Assembly: GCA_017436185.1 (NCBI GenBank) | Contig: JAFSDP010000014.1 | Location: 7,127 to 71,126, forward strand | Direction of reading: 5' to 3' | DNA from: Alistipes sp. | GTDB taxonomy: Bacteria; Bacteroidota; Bacteroidia; Bacteroidales; Rikenellaceae | DNA length: 64,000 nt | Shown: piece after piece, positions 25,465 through 34,569 of the stretch | How positions within the stretch are numbered: the stretch's first letter is position 1 | Layout of the letters: each line of letters opens with the position of its first letter | The notes under the pieces: model-generated | Told to the model about the DNA's origin: nothing | Databases searched by the model: none | The model's input: the letters and a program-made list of their open reading frames with translations, nothing else | Position numbers and translations under genes: made by a program

Positions 25465-26568
25465 CTATTTCGGGGCCTTTTGGTAGAGATATACCGCAAT
25501 GGCCAGGTAGATCAGATTCGGTAGCCAGATGGCCAGGCCGGGGGGCAGCGAGCCACTCTTGGCAAACTCCTCGAAGAAGCGGTAGAAGAGGATGTACGAG
25601 AAGCAGAGGGCGATACCCACACCGATATGCAGACCCGTGCCACCTCGCACCTTGCGCGACGAAAGCGAGACACCGATCAGGGTCAGAATGAAGGTGCCAA
25701 TCGGGTAGGCAAAGCGGGCATTGCGCTCCACTTGAATGAGGTTGATGGTGTTGGCACCCTTCGATTGCTGCTGCTCGAGGAAGTCGTTCAGCTCGTGGAT
25801 GTTCATCGTCTTGATGAGCTGATTTACGTTCGAGAGCTCGGCCACCTCCAAGTTGATGAGCGTGTCGAGGTTGCGGTATTGGGTAAAGGTCTCGTTGTGC
25901 TCCTCGTCAAAGGTGCGAACGATGTAGCGGGGGGCACTCCAACGCTTCGTCTCGGGGTCGAAAATCACCTCCGAGGCCTCCAACGAACGGGTCATCGTCC
26001 CCTCCTCGAAGTGGTCGAGGGCGAAAAACGAAGCACGCTTCGAGGAGTTCTGGTAACCACGAATGTAGGCAAACGTGCCCGGCTCGATTTGGCGGTAGAT
26101 GTGGCGATCGAACTGCACATTCTGGCGGCGCTTGATGTATTTGGCCTCGAACGAGACAATCTTCTGCTGCGTAACGGGAATCACCCACAGGTTGAGCGTC
26201 AGCGAGAGCGAGCCGATGATGAGCGCACCCAGAAAGTAGGGCCACATCAGACGGCGGAACGACATACCACCCGACAGCATCGCCACAATCTCGGTCTGGT
26301 AGGCCAACTTCGAGGTGAAGAAGATACAGGCAATAAAGGTGAAGAGCGAGCAGAATTGGTTGGCAAAGTAGGGGATGAAGTTCAGGTAGTAGTCGAAGAT
26401 GACCTCCGAGAGGGGGGCGTGCAACTCGGTGAAGTCGTCCACCTTCTCGACATAGTCGAACATCACCACGATGACGATAATCATCGCAATGGCAAAGAAG
26501 AAGGTCGCCAGGAACTTACCCAGGATGTAGCGATCCAAGATTTTGAATCCGGGGAACGAGAACTTCAT
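25465..26568 (-). CDS. LptF/LptG family lipopolysaccharide export permease
   Basis: A 367-residue permease with three N-terminal membrane helices (ILDRYILGKFLATFFFAIAM at the start), a periplasmic jellyroll region (about 125-270) and three C-terminal helices, the LptF/G arrangement. It would work with LptB2 and LptC to pull LPS from the inner membrane. The choice between LptF and LptG is not possible by eye. Starts 3 nt after tgt. Confidence 0.9.
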   Translation of the reverse strand: MKFSFPGFKILDRYILGKFLATFFFAIAMIIVIVVMFDYVEKVDDFTELHAPLSEVIFDYYLNFIPYFANQFCSLFTFIACIFFTSKLAYQTEIVAMLSGGMSFRRLMWPYFLGALIIGSLSLTLNLWVIPVTQQKIVSFEAKYIKRRQNVQFDRHIYRQIEPGTFAYIRGYQNSSKRASFFALDHFEEGTMTRSLEASEVIFDPETKRWSAPRYIVRTFDEEHNETFTQYRNLDTLINLEVAELSNVNQLIKTMNIHELNDFLEQQQSKGANTINLIQVERNARFAYPIGTFILTLIGVSLSSRKVRGGTGLHIGVGIALCFSYILFYRFFEEFAKSGSLPPGLAIWLPNLIYLAIAVYLYQKAPK

Positions 26569-26571
26569 AAC

Positions 26572-27711
26572 TTACAGGCGTTGAGTGAGTTTTACGACCA
26601 TCTGCTCCTTCCAGTCGTGGAAGTCGCCCGCCAGGATATGCTCACGGGCCATACGCACCAAACGCAGGTAGAAGGCGATGTTGTGCAGCGAGGCAATCTC
26701 GGCAGCCAGCATCTCCTGACAGGCGGCCAGGTGGTGGAGGTAGGCCTTCGTATAGACCTTATCGACAAAGGCCGAGCCGTTGGGGTCGATGGGGGTGAAG
26801 TCCATCTCCCACTTCTTGTTGCGGATGTTGATGATACCCTGATCGGTGAAGAGCTGGCCGTTGCGCCCATTGCGGGTGGGCATCACACAGTCGAACATAT
26901 CGACCCCTCGATCGATGGCCTCCAAGATATTCCACGGCGTACCGACCCCCATCAGGTAGCGGGGACGATCCTCGGGCAGCACGGCATTGACCACCTCGAT
27001 CATCTCGTACATCACCTCGGTAGGCTCACCCACTGCCAGACCGCCAATGGCATAGCCGTCGGCGTCGTACTGCTGCACCTGCTCGGCCGCTTGGGCACGC
27101 AGGTCGGGGTAGGCGCATCCCTGCACAATGGGGAAGAGGGCCTGGTAGTGACCCCACTTGGGTGCGGTTTGGTGGTAGCGGTTGAAGCAACGATCGAGCC
27201 AACGCTGCGTGAGGGCCAACGAGCGGGCGGCATAATCACGGGGCGCATCGCCCGGGGGACACTCGTCGAAGGCCATCATAATGTCGGCGCCGATGGTGCG
27301 CTCGGTGTCGATGACACTCTCGGGCGTGAAGAGGTGCTTCGAGCCGTCGATGTGGGAGCGGAAGTGACACCCCTCCTCCTTGAGTTTGCGGCACTCGGCC
27401 AACGAAAAGACCTGAAAACCACCGCTGTCGGTCAGCATCGGGCCCTCCCACGACGAGAAGCGATGCACGCCGCCCGCAGCCTCCAGAATATCCATTCCGG
27501 GGCGGAGGTAGAGGTGGTAGGTGTTGGCCAGAATGATCTCGGCCCCGGCCTCCTGCTTCACATCGCGATGGAACAGACCTTTGACCGTTGCAGCCGTGCC
27601 CACAGGCATAAAGATGGGCGTATGGATTACCCCGTGGTCGGTGACGAGTTCACCGGCTCGAGCCTTCGATGCGGGGTCTTTATGTTGCAGAGTAAAATTC
27701 AAACGCTTCAT
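26572..27711 (-). CDS. tgt: tRNA-guanine transglycosylase
   Basis: Exchanges guanine-34 for preQ1 in queuosine tRNAs. The 379-residue protein shows FMPVGTAATVKGL, ANTYHLYLRPG, TDSGGFQVFSLA (catalytic Asp), LMGVGTPWNI, DCVMPTRNGRNG (second Asp). The usual zinc-site region near the C-terminus is altered: HLAACQEMLAAEIASLHN, with fewer Cys than in E. coli Tgt, but this variant is seen in other Bacteroidota. The ATG at 27711 is chosen; a longer in-frame extension to 27798 is translated repeat DNA (see the module at 27720). First gene of the five-gene operon. Confidence 0.93.
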   Translation of the reverse strand: MKRLNFTLQHKDPASKARAGELVTDHGVIHTPIFMPVGTAATVKGLFHRDVKQEAGAEIILANTYHLYLRPGMDILEAAGGVHRFSSWEGPMLTDSGGFQVFSLAECRKLKEEGCHFRSHIDGSKHLFTPESVIDTERTIGADIMMAFDECPPGDAPRDYAARSLALTQRWLDRCFNRYHQTAPKWGHYQALFPIVQGCAYPDLRAQAAEQVQQYDADGYAIGGLAVGEPTEVMYEMIEVVNAVLPEDRPRYLMGVGTPWNILEAIDRGVDMFDCVMPTRNGRNGQLFTDQGIINIRNKKWEMDFTPIDPNGSAFVDKVYTKAYLHHLAACQEMLAAEIASLHNIAFYLRLVRMAREHILAGDFHDWKEQMVVKLTQRL

Positions 27712-27719
27712 ACCGGCTA

Positions 27720-27905
27720 CAAAGATAGCGCAAGAGGAGCGCAATCCCAAATTTATTTGGGAAAAAAGGAGACCGAATGGGGCTGTGAATTTATTCACGT
27801 TGCCCCATTCGACCTCCTTTTTCTAAACGAAGTTTAGGGATTGCGCGAGACGCCGCCTATCTAAACCAAGCTGCGAGCATCGCAGCGCAGGTAAAGATAG
27901 GCAAC
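27720..27905 (-). repeat. Multi-hairpin terminator-promoter module, copy A
   Basis: Reading toward tgt the module has five parts. (1) CCTATCT...AGATAGG around an inner 7-bp hairpin GCTGCGA-TGC-TCGCAGC. (2) TAAAC-TTC-GTTTA. (3) A long hairpin AGGAGGTCGAATGGGGC / GCCCCATTCGGTCTCCT with inner GTGAAT/ATTCAC and a T-run (terminator-like). (4) CCCAAAT-AA-ATTTGGG, which holds the -33 TTTG. (5) The promoter TTTG-N20-TATCTTTG (-7 at 27720-27727). The tgt ATG follows 8 nt later. The same 18 nt beyond the left end are shared with copy B, making A and B an inverted pair around a lipoprotein gene. Confidence 0.85.
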
Positions 27906-27963
27906 ACCATTCCACAACAGAAAGCCTCCCAAAGCATTCCCCTAAAAACCCTCCATTTTCCTT

Positions 27964-28533
27964 CTACTTGGTCGGCGCATATTTTTCCAGCCACTCGGCA
28001 TAGTTGTGCTTGGAAAAACGTATTTCAAGCTGCTGCGAAGCCTCGACACCCGGACGGGGTTCATTGCCAATGACCAGACGCGTCTCTCCGTCATAGTAGA
28101 GCACATACCAACTTTCGGTTTTTTGGCTCTTCTCGGGGGTAACGAGCAACACCCCCTTCTCGACATCAAATTCCCATTGGAAAGGGACGTGGTAGTACTC
28201 CCAAAAAGAGGTGTCCTCCCAACTTCCCCTCATAACGCATTTCCAACCGATTCCATCCTCGAAGAAGAGATAACCCTCTACAAGATAACGATTAAAGTAA
28301 TGCAGCATCGAGCTCTCAAACCAACCCTGTGCGCCCCGAAAACTCCATTCTGCCGACAGCGAACAGGCATCAGCCATAAGTCGTTGTTTGAGTGCCTCTC
28401 CATCGACCGTCGCCCAATCAAACGAGGCGATCTCCTCCTCGTAGGGAGGGGTCATTTTTATCGAATCTTCATTTTTCTCGCAAGCCACGCAACCCAGCAG
28501 CGCAACAAGCCCCATCAATAACCACCGTTTCAT
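27964..28533 (-). CDS. Putative lipoprotein between inverted repeats
   Basis: A 189-residue protein with a lipoprotein signal (MKRWLLMGLVALLGCVAC; Cys15 or Cys18 could be acylated), then a Trp/Tyr-rich mature part (WSFRGAQGWFESSMLHYF, GWKCVMRGSWEDTSFWEYY, YVLYYDGETRLVIGNE). Size and aromatic pattern resemble the lipoproteins at 47110 and 62620, but I see no clear alignment beyond the general plan. Function unknown. It lies alone between inverted copies A and B of the 190-bp module and points away from the glycosyltransferase. No -7 consensus is visible before it. Confidence 0.75.
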   Translation of the reverse strand: MKRWLLMGLVALLGCVACEKNEDSIKMTPPYEEEIASFDWATVDGEALKQRLMADACSLSAEWSFRGAQGWFESSMLHYFNRYLVEGYLFFEDGIGWKCVMRGSWEDTSFWEYYHVPFQWEFDVEKGVLLVTPEKSQKTESWYVLYYDGETRLVIGNEPRPGVEASQQLEIRFSKHNYAEWLEKYAPTK

Positions 28534-28668
28534 CTTCTGTTTTGTTTAGGTGTAAGTTGTTTATCGCTATAACGTTAGGCCGATGACGGATATTGTGGGA
28601 AGGGGGAGTATTTCGGTTGTTTTTCGGAATTGTAATTCTATGAAATGTTTGTTGGTTGTGGAATGGTG
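28534..28668. other. Intergenic DNA upstream of the lipoprotein
   Basis: AT-richer than its surroundings. I see no promoter consensus for the minus-strand lipoprotein and no other gene. Positions 28655-28668 are the part of the inverted-repeat flank shared with copy A that lies outside the module. Confidence 0.5.
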
Positions 28669-28865
28669 TTGCCTATCTTTACCTGCGCTCCACGGAGCCT
28701 TCCGGCCCGTGCCGCTTGGTTTAGATAGGCTGCGAGGAGGCAATGTCCTAAACTTCGTTTAGAAAAAGGAGGTCGAATGGGGCAACGTGAATAAATTCAC
28801 AGCCCCATTCGGTCTCCTTTTTTTACAAATAAATTTGGCATTGCGCTCCTCTTGCACTATCTTTG
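28669..28865 (+). repeat. Multi-hairpin terminator-promoter module, copy B
   Basis: Same five-part order as copy A, on the plus strand. The first inner hairpin has a different loop and stem (CACGG / CCGTG instead of GCTGCGA / TCGCAGC) while the outer CCTATCT / AGATAGG is kept. The long terminator-like hairpin is identical to A. The promoter is TTTG (28834-28837)-N20-TATCTTTG (28858-28865), 9 nt before the glycosyltransferase ATG. Confidence 0.85.
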
Positions 28866-28874
28866 CTCCCAACT

Positions 28875-30053
28875 ATGCAATTCATCGAACGATTTATCCT
28901 CTCATACGGTCCCGCCGCCCTCGTTTTGGTCGGCGTCGTCGTGCTGTTTTTTATCATTCAGCTCATCCAATATGCCCGCCTGGCCACCCTGGTGGGTTAC
29001 CGCAACAGCGACCGCCGACAGGGGCGTGACAGCTACCCCTCGGTCTCGGTCATCATCCCCTTGTTCAACGAAGATTACGGCTTCGTCGAGGAGCGTCTGC
29101 CGCTCTTTCTGCAACAAAACTACAAGAACGACAAAGGGGCCGATGTCCCCTTCGAGATGGTGGTGGTCTATGTGGGATTGAGCAGCGATTTCCACGAAGA
29201 CCTGCTGCGCATCCGTGAACATTATCACCATCTGATTATCAGCCGCATACATTTCGACCCCCGCCGTCCCATCTCCCGCAAGATGGCCCTGAACATCGGC
29301 ATCAAATCGGCCCAATACGAGTGTATGCTCTTCTCCTCGACCGACGCCATCCCCACCTCCGACAACTGGCTCAACGTGGTGGCACGAGGCTTCGAGCGTG
29401 GCAACGTGGTGCTCTCGTACTGCGGTCTGGAGGAGTTGCCCGGGTTGATGAACACCCTGATGCGTACGGGGCGTATGATGCACAGCGCCGAATGGCTCTC
29501 GCGTGCCGCCTCGGGAAAACCCTATCGTGGTACGCTGCACAACTTCGGATTTACCAAGAAACTCTATTTTCACCCCCGTGTCAAGGGCTTCAACCAGCTG
29601 GGTATGAACATCGGCGAGGACGACCTCTTCTTGGAGCGCATCGCCAGCCGCAAAAACACCAGCCTCGTCTTGACCCCCCGAGCCACCATTCGCCAAAAGG
29701 TGTGGGGTGGATTGTCGTGGTGGATCTCGGAGCGTCGCTACTACGGCTCGGCGGCCCCCTTCTACCCCTCGGGGGTGCGTTGGCGCAAGTTCTGGGAGCC
29801 GACCGCACGCCTTCTCTTCCACCTCTCCACGCTGCTGGTCATCCTCCTCCTGCCCCTCGAATTCAAGATCGGAGCCGCTGCCTTGTGGCTGCTGCGTCTG
29901 GGTTGGGTGCTCTTTGAGGTGAAGCGCATTGCCCGCCGTCTGGGCGAAAAACGGCTGCTGGCCTACTACCCCATCTACGACCTGTTCAGCCCCTACTGGA
30001 CCTTCGTCTTGTGGTGCATTATGTTGCGTAAGGACGAACGTGTATGGAGGTAA
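28875..30053 (+). CDS. Membrane-anchored family 2 glycosyltransferase
   Basis: A 392-residue protein with an N-terminal membrane helix (about 10-32), a GT2-type catalytic domain (about 55-290: YPSVSVIIPLFNEDYGFVEE; MLFSSTDAIPTSDNWLN in the DXD region; NIGEDDLFLERIA as a probable ED acceptor motif; the QXXRW-like SWWISERRYYGS) and two C-terminal helices. Nucleotide sugar and acceptor are unknown; cell-surface glycan synthesis is likely. The ATG at 28875 is 9 nt after the module promoter, so the leader is very short. Overlaps the sigma-factor gene by 10 nt. Confidence 0.85.
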   Translation: MQFIERFILSYGPAALVLVGVVVLFFIIQLIQYARLATLVGYRNSDRRQGRDSYPSVSVIIPLFNEDYGFVEERLPLFLQQNYKNDKGADVPFEMVVVYVGLSSDFHEDLLRIREHYHHLIISRIHFDPRRPISRKMALNIGIKSAQYECMLFSSTDAIPTSDNWLNVVARGFERGNVVLSYCGLEELPGLMNTLMRTGRMMHSAEWLSRAASGKPYRGTLHNFGFTKKLYFHPRVKGFNQLGMNIGEDDLFLERIASRKNTSLVLTPRATIRQKVWGGLSWWISERRYYGSAAPFYPSGVRWRKFWEPTARLLFHLSTLLVILLLPLEFKIGAAALWLLRLGWVLFEVKRIARRLGEKRLLAYYPIYDLFSPYWTFVLWCIMLRKDERVWR

Positions 30054-30607
30054 GCGACTATATTGCGCTGGACGACCGTATGTTGGTCACCCGCTCGTTG
30101 GAGGGCGACGAGAAGGCCTTTGAGCACCTCTTCACCCGCTATCGGGAGGCCATCCGTCAGCTCCTGCAACAACGAGCCGGCTCGGCCGATGATGCCGACG
30201 ACCTGCTGCAAGAGACCTTCGTCAAGGTCTATCTCCACCTGGAAAACTACAACAGCCAATACACCTTCGGGCAGTGGGTCTATACCATCGCCCGCAACAC
30301 CTTCATCGACTATGTGCGTCGCCGCCAGGAGGAGCTGCCCATCGACGAGCGTTTTTCGGCCCCTGCATCGCCCACCCCGACCCCCGAGGAGAGTGTCATC
30401 CGCCGTCAGCAACGTGACCAAATCGAGAGCTACCTGACGGCCCTGCGCCCCCAATACCGCCGCCTGATCGAGATGCGTTTCTTCGAGGAGTACACCTACG
30501 AGGAGATTGCCGAGAAGTTGCAGCTGCCGATGGGGACCGTCAAGACCCAGATTCACCGTGCCCGAGAGCAGATGTGCGACCTCATACGCCGAGGCGAAAC
30601 CATCTAA
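30044..30607 (+). CDS. ECF-type RNA polymerase sigma factor
   Basis: A 187-residue sigma-70 family protein with region 2 (about 25-95: FEHLFTRYREAIRQLLQQ; DDADDLLQETFVKVY; FGQWVYTIARNTFIDYVRR) and region 4 (about 125-180: LIEMRFFEEYTYEEIAEKL, GTVKTQIHRAREQM). No anti-sigma gene is adjacent, which is unusual for ECF factors in this phylum. It overlaps the glycosyltransferase by 10 nt and precedes rsmG by 29 nt. Confidence 0.93.
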   Translation: MEVSDYIALDDRMLVTRSLEGDEKAFEHLFTRYREAIRQLLQQRAGSADDADDLLQETFVKVYLHLENYNSQYTFGQWVYTIARNTFIDYVRRRQEELPIDERFSAPASPTPTPEESVIRRQQRDQIESYLTALRPQYRRLIEMRFFEEYTYEEIAEKLQLPMGTVKTQIHRAREQMCDLIRRGETI

Positions 30608-30636
30608 TCGACAGCCGCTTACAACATCGCATCGTT

Positions 30637-31260
30637 ATGGAACTCATCACGAAATACTTTCCCGACCTGACCCCCACCCAACGCGACCAGATGAAGGCCC
30701 TCTACGGCCTTTACGAGGAGTGGAACAGCCGCATCAACGTCATCTCCCGCAAGGATTTCGACCAGCTCTACCTGCGCCACGTCTTGCACTCGTTGGCCAT
30801 CGCCAAGGTGTGCCAATTCAACCCCGGGGCACGCATCCTCGACGTGGGTTGTGGCGGAGGTTTTCCGTCGGTGCCGCTGGCCATCCTCTTCCCCGAGGCG
30901 GAGTTTGTCTCGGCCGACTCGATACGCAAGAAGATTACGGTGGTCGAGGAGGTGGCAAAGGGCATCGGACTGAAGAATCTGCGTCCCCATTGGGGGCGTG
31001 TCGAGCAGCTCAACGAGCAGTTCGACTACGTCGTCTCACGAGCCGTGACGGCGATGCCCGAATTTGTGGGGTGGATTTGGCACAAGATTCGTCGTGGGCA
31101 GGCGGGCACGCTCCCCAACGGCATCCTCTACCTCAAGGGCGGCGACCTGGCCGAGGAGTTGGCACTGACGGGCAAACCCTGGGACCTGTACGACATCCAC
31201 ACCCTCTTCGAGGAGGAGTTTTTCGAGACTAAAAAGGTGGTTTATACCCCCAAAAAATAG
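30637..31260 (+). CDS. rsmG: 16S rRNA (guanine-527-N7)-methyltransferase
   Basis: A 207-residue SAM methyltransferase that makes m7G527 in 16S rRNA. RsmG signatures are WNSRINVISRKDFDQLYLRH (start of domain), ILDVGCGGGFPSVPLAILFP (motif I) and YVVSRAVTAMPEFVGW. Length is normal. The ATG at 30637 follows the sigma-factor stop by 29 nt. Confidence 0.95.
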   Translation: MELITKYFPDLTPTQRDQMKALYGLYEEWNSRINVISRKDFDQLYLRHVLHSLAIAKVCQFNPGARILDVGCGGGFPSVPLAILFPEAEFVSADSIRKKITVVEEVAKGIGLKNLRPHWGRVEQLNEQFDYVVSRAVTAMPEFVGWIWHKIRRGQAGTLPNGILYLKGGDLAEELALTGKPWDLYDIHTLFEEEFFETKKVVYTPKK

Positions 31261-31291
31261 CACTTCCAACCATCAAAACTACATCAACATT

Positions 31292-32476
31292 ATGCGTGAT
31301 TTTACCTACTACGCCCCCACAGAGGTGGCATTCGGCAAAGGGGCGGAGCAGCGCCTCGGCAAACTGCTCAAACGCTACGGAGCAACCAAAGTTTTGGTCC
31401 ACTATGGTGGCGGCTCGGCCGAGCGGTCGGGTCTGTTAGCCGTTGTGCGTGAGCAGATTACCGGTGCAGGTATGCAGTTTGTCGAGCTGGGTGGCGTGGT
31501 ACCCAACCCCCGTGTAAGCAAGGTCCGTGAGGGTATCGAAATCTGCCGCCGCGAAGGGGTCGATTTCATCCTGGCGGTGGGTGGCGGCAGCGTCATCGAC
31601 TCGTCGAAGGCCATCGGCTTCGGCGCCCCCTACGAGGGCGACGTGTGGGACTTCTTCCTGGGCAAGGCCAAGGCCGAGAAGTGCATCCCCATTGCCACCG
31701 TGCTGACCATCCCCGCTGCAGGTAGCGAGATGTCGGACGGCTGCGTGGTCACGAACGAAGAGGGGTGGCACAAGCGTGGCTACTCGACCAACCTGGCCCG
31801 CTGCAAGTTCGCCATTATGAACCCCGAGCGCACCTACACCCTGCCCGCCTACCAGACGGCGTGCGGTGTAACCGATATTCTGATGCACACGATGGAGCGT
31901 TACTTCTCGCTCGAAGACGATATGACCGTGACGGATGCCGTGGCCGAGGCCATCTTGCGCACCGTCATCGACGAGGCTCCCGAGGTGCTGCGTGAGCCGA
32001 CCGCCTACCGCCACCGTGCCCAGATTATGTGGGCCGGCTCGTTGGCACACAACGACCTGACGGGTTGCGGTACGCTGGGAGACTGGGCCACCCACCACCT
32101 CGAGCACGAGTTGAGCGCCCTGTTCGACGTGGCACACGGTGCCGGTCTGGCCGCCGTATGGGGCAGCTGGGCACGCTACGTGATGGAGACCCGTCTGTCA
32201 CGCTTCGTGCGCTTTGCCGTCAATGTGATGCGTGTCGAGAACGACTTTACCGACCCCCGTCGCACGGCCGAGAAGGGCATCGAGGCGATGGAGCGTTTCT
32301 ACCGTTCGATCGGGATGCCGACCTCGATTCCCGAGCTGATTGGTCGCCCCGCCACCGAGGAGGAGATCAAAACGATGGCCGACAAGTGTTGCCGTCAGGA
32401 CACCCACACCGAGGGCAACTTCAAAGTCCTCTACCGCAAGGAGATGGAGGATGTCTATCGCCTGGCAAACGTGTAG
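31292..32476 (+). CDS. Iron-containing alcohol dehydrogenase
   Basis: A 394-residue group III (Fe) alcohol dehydrogenase of the butanol-dehydrogenase (BDH) type. NAD(P) binding: ILAVGGGSVIDSSKAIGFGA. Metal-site region: ACGVTDILMHTMERYF (Asp, His), and GDWATHHLEHELSALFDVAH with GAGLAAVWGSWARYV (two His). It reduces aldehydes such as butyraldehyde in fermentation; exact substrate unknown. It follows rsmG by 31 nt and ends the operon that starts at the module-B promoter. Confidence 0.92.
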   Translation: MRDFTYYAPTEVAFGKGAEQRLGKLLKRYGATKVLVHYGGGSAERSGLLAVVREQITGAGMQFVELGGVVPNPRVSKVREGIEICRREGVDFILAVGGGSVIDSSKAIGFGAPYEGDVWDFFLGKAKAEKCIPIATVLTIPAAGSEMSDGCVVTNEEGWHKRGYSTNLARCKFAIMNPERTYTLPAYQTACGVTDILMHTMERYFSLEDDMTVTDAVAEAILRTVIDEAPEVLREPTAYRHRAQIMWAGSLAHNDLTGCGTLGDWATHHLEHELSALFDVAHGAGLAAVWGSWARYVMETRLSRFVRFAVNVMRVENDFTDPRRTAEKGIEAMERFYRSIGMPTSIPELIGRPATEEEIKTMADKCCRQDTHTEGNFKVLYRKEMEDVYRLANV

Positions 32477-32517
32477 CGTAAAGGGGCATTGCGCAAGGTA
32501 ACTGCAAGTGCAACGAG

Positions 32518-32704
32518 ATTGGCCTATCTTTACCTGCGCTGCGATGCTCGCAGCTTGGTTTAGATAGGCGGCGCCGAGGCAATGGCCTAAACTTCGTTTA
32601 GAAAAAGGAGGTCGAATGGGGCAACGTGAATAAATTCACAGCCCCATTCGGTCTCCTTTTTTTCCAAATAAATTTGGCATTGCGCTCGGCTTGCACTATC
32701 TTTG
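32518..32704 (+). repeat. Multi-hairpin terminator-promoter module, copy C
   Basis: Nearly identical to copies A and B. The CCTATCT / AGATAGG outer pair encloses GCTGCGA-TGC-TCGCAGC. CTAAAC-TTC-GTTTAG follows. The long terminator-like hairpin with T7 lies at 32602-32663, then CCAAAT-AA-ATTTGG. The promoter is TTTG (32673-32676)-N20-TATCTTTG (32697-32704), 6 nt before the dnaX ATG. The hairpin also serves as the only visible terminator for the alcohol dehydrogenase operon. Confidence 0.85.
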
Positions 32705-32710
32705 TAGCCT

Positions 32711-34540
32711 ATGAGTGATTTTATCGTCAGTGCCCGTAAATATCGCCCGGCGACTTTCCAGTCCGTGGTGGGTCAGAAGCACATCACCTCGACCCTGAAG
32801 AATGCCATCGAGCGTGGCCAGTTGGCTCACGCCTACCTCTTCTGCGGTCCCCGCGGTGTGGGAAAGACCACCTGCGCACGCATCTTCGCCAAGGCCATCA
32901 ACTGCCTCTCGCCCAACGGTGCCGAGGCCTGCAATGAGTGTGAATCGTGCCGCTCGTTCATCGAGGGCCGCTCGCTCAACATCCACGAGCTCGATGCCGC
33001 ATCGAACAACTCGGTTGAGGATATCCGTACCCTGATCGAGCAGGTGCGCATCATCCCCCAAATCGGTCGCTACTCGGTATTCATCATCGATGAGGTGCAT
33101 ATGCTCTCGGCTGCCGCCTTCAACGCCTTCCTCAAGACCCTCGAAGAGCCGCCCCAGCACGCCATCTTCATCCTGGCCACCACCGAGAAACATAAAATCA
33201 TCCCCACCATCCTCTCCCGTTGCCAAATCTATGATTTCAACCGCATTCGTGTCGAGGATGCCGTGGAGTACCTCAAATACATCGCCTCGAACGAAGGGGT
33301 CACGGCCGACGAGGAGTCGCTGAACCTCATCGCCCAGAAGGCCGATGGCGGTATGCGTGATGCGCTGTCGATGTTCGACAAGGCCGTATCGTTCTGCGGC
33401 TCGACACTCGAGTACCGCACCGTGGCTCAGACCCTGAACGTGCTGGACTACGACACCTACTTCCGAATGACCGATCTGCTGGTGGGGGGCAACTACACCG
33501 ATGCGCTGGTCGGCTTTGACGAGGTGTTGCAGAAGGGTTTTTCGGGGCAGACCTTTATGGCGGGGCTGAATCGTCACCTGCGTGATCTGTTGATGGCCAA
33601 GCAGCCCGACACCCTCCCCTTAATCGAGATGACGGGTACGCTGATGGAGCGCTACCGCACACAAGCGCAAAACTGCGACCCCGAATTTTTGTTTGGCTCC
33701 ATCGCCATCCTTACCGAATTGGATGGCCGCATACGCCAAGCCTCCAACGCTCGATTGCTTGTGGAACTGGGTCTGATGAAAATCGCAAGACTCGGTCAAA
33801 AAAAAAAGATAGCGGACGATGATCACTACCCCCTGCCCGAGCTGACGCCCCGCGTGCGTGCGGCCGAGCAACCGAAGGTAGTCGTTGAAGCCCCCAAGCC
33901 CGCAGCCGTGCCGACGACCCCCATCGTGGAGCAGCCGAAGGTGGTTGCCCCCGCAGTGGAGGTTCCAAAGGTCGAGCCGACCCCGGTGGTCGAAACGCCG
34001 AAGGCAACGGAGGTGGCAGTGCCAAAGGTAGTGGAGGCCCCCACCACGAAAGCCGAGCCAAAACCCCGCCCGGCGAGTCACAGCGGACACTTCGGCACCT
34101 CGCTCTCGTCGCTCCTGAACGGAACACCCACACTCAACGAGCAGCCAGCCGAGGAGGTACGCCACACCGAACGCCCTCTCTACGACCCCAAGTGCGAAGA
34201 GAAGCTCAATGCGGCACGGGAGCGCATCCTTAGCTACATCAGCCACGAGCGACCCCGCTTTGTCCCCTCGTTCGAGCAGATGACCATCTCGAACTTCACG
34301 ATCGGCATCAGCGTGCCGACGCAGGAGTTGCACGACGAGATTGTGCGCAACCAGACCGCCCTTTTGACCGCCATTGCCCGTGAGGCCGGCATCGAGGGAA
34401 AAATCGATCTGGAGGTGAGCGTAAACGAACAGATACGTGCCGCACGCCCCTTCCGCCTGGAGGACCGTGTGCGCTATATGACCGAAAAGAATCCGCTGCT
34501 CGTAGAGCTGAAAGAGGCCTTGGGCCTGGAGTTCGAGTAG
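32711..34540 (+). CDS. dnaX: DNA polymerase III subunit gamma/tau
   Basis: The clamp-loader ATPase, 609 residues. The AAA+ domain has Walker [16 protein letters not shown], a zinc module ([16 protein letters not shown]), Walker [12 protein letters not shown] and sensor 1 [19 protein letters not shown]. The middle oligomerisation domain is followed by a Pro/Val/Lys-rich linker (about 380-460) and a C-terminal domain that would bind the polymerase. A run of A9 (33800-33808) inside the GGTC-AAAAAAAAA-GATAG stretch encodes QKKKI; it could allow programmed slippage to make a short gamma form, as in other dnaX genes, but this is inference. Start ATG at 32711 sits 6 nt after the -7 element. Confidence 0.94.
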   Translation: MSDFIVSARKYRPATFQSVVGQKHITSTLKNAIERGQLAHAYLFCGPRGVGKTTCARIFAKAINCLSPNGAEACNECESCRSFIEGRSLNIHELDAASNNSVEDIRTLIEQVRIIPQIGRYSVFIIDEVHMLSAAAFNAFLKTLEEPPQHAIFILATTEKHKIIPTILSRCQIYDFNRIRVEDAVEYLKYIASNEGVTADEESLNLIAQKADGGMRDALSMFDKAVSFCGSTLEYRTVAQTLNVLDYDTYFRMTDLLVGGNYTDALVGFDEVLQKGFSGQTFMAGLNRHLRDLLMAKQPDTLPLIEMTGTLMERYRTQAQNCDPEFLFGSIAILTELDGRIRQASNARLLVELGLMKIARLGQKKKIADDDHYPLPELTPRVRAAEQPKVVVEAPKPAAVPTTPIVEQPKVVAPAVEVPKVEPTPVVETPKATEVAVPKVVEAPTTKAEPKPRPASHSGHFGTSLSSLLNGTPTLNEQPAEEVRHTERPLYDPKCEEKLNAARERILSYISHERPRFVPSFEQMTISNFTIGISVPTQELHDEIVRNQTALLTAIAREAGIEGKIDLEVSVNEQIRAARPFRLEDRVRYMTEKNPLLVELKEALGLEFE

Positions 34541-34569
34541 CACCACATACGAAACAACAACGAACAGAT

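Noticed and set aside
27712..27798. N-terminal extension of tgt (MNKFTAPFGLLF...) as a signal or targeting peptide.
   Set aside because: The same peptide would be encoded at 28787 in front of the glycosyltransferase, because both come from the repeated non-coding module. The promoter lies inside it.
25627..27837. Very long open frame (over 700 codons) opposite the lptF/G-tgt genes; similar ones opposite ftsI (54063-56309), folC-lnt (39460-41652) and ygiQ (21499-22779).
   Set aside because: They are antisense to well-identified genes, have low-complexity His/Arg/Gly/Val-rich products and no domain or start signal. They result from GC-rich codon usage in the true frame.
27720..28865. Insertion sequence bounded by terminal inverted repeats.
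   Set aside because: The only gene between the repeats is a lipoprotein, no transposase is visible and the repeats are ~190 bp promoter modules also found singly elsewhere.
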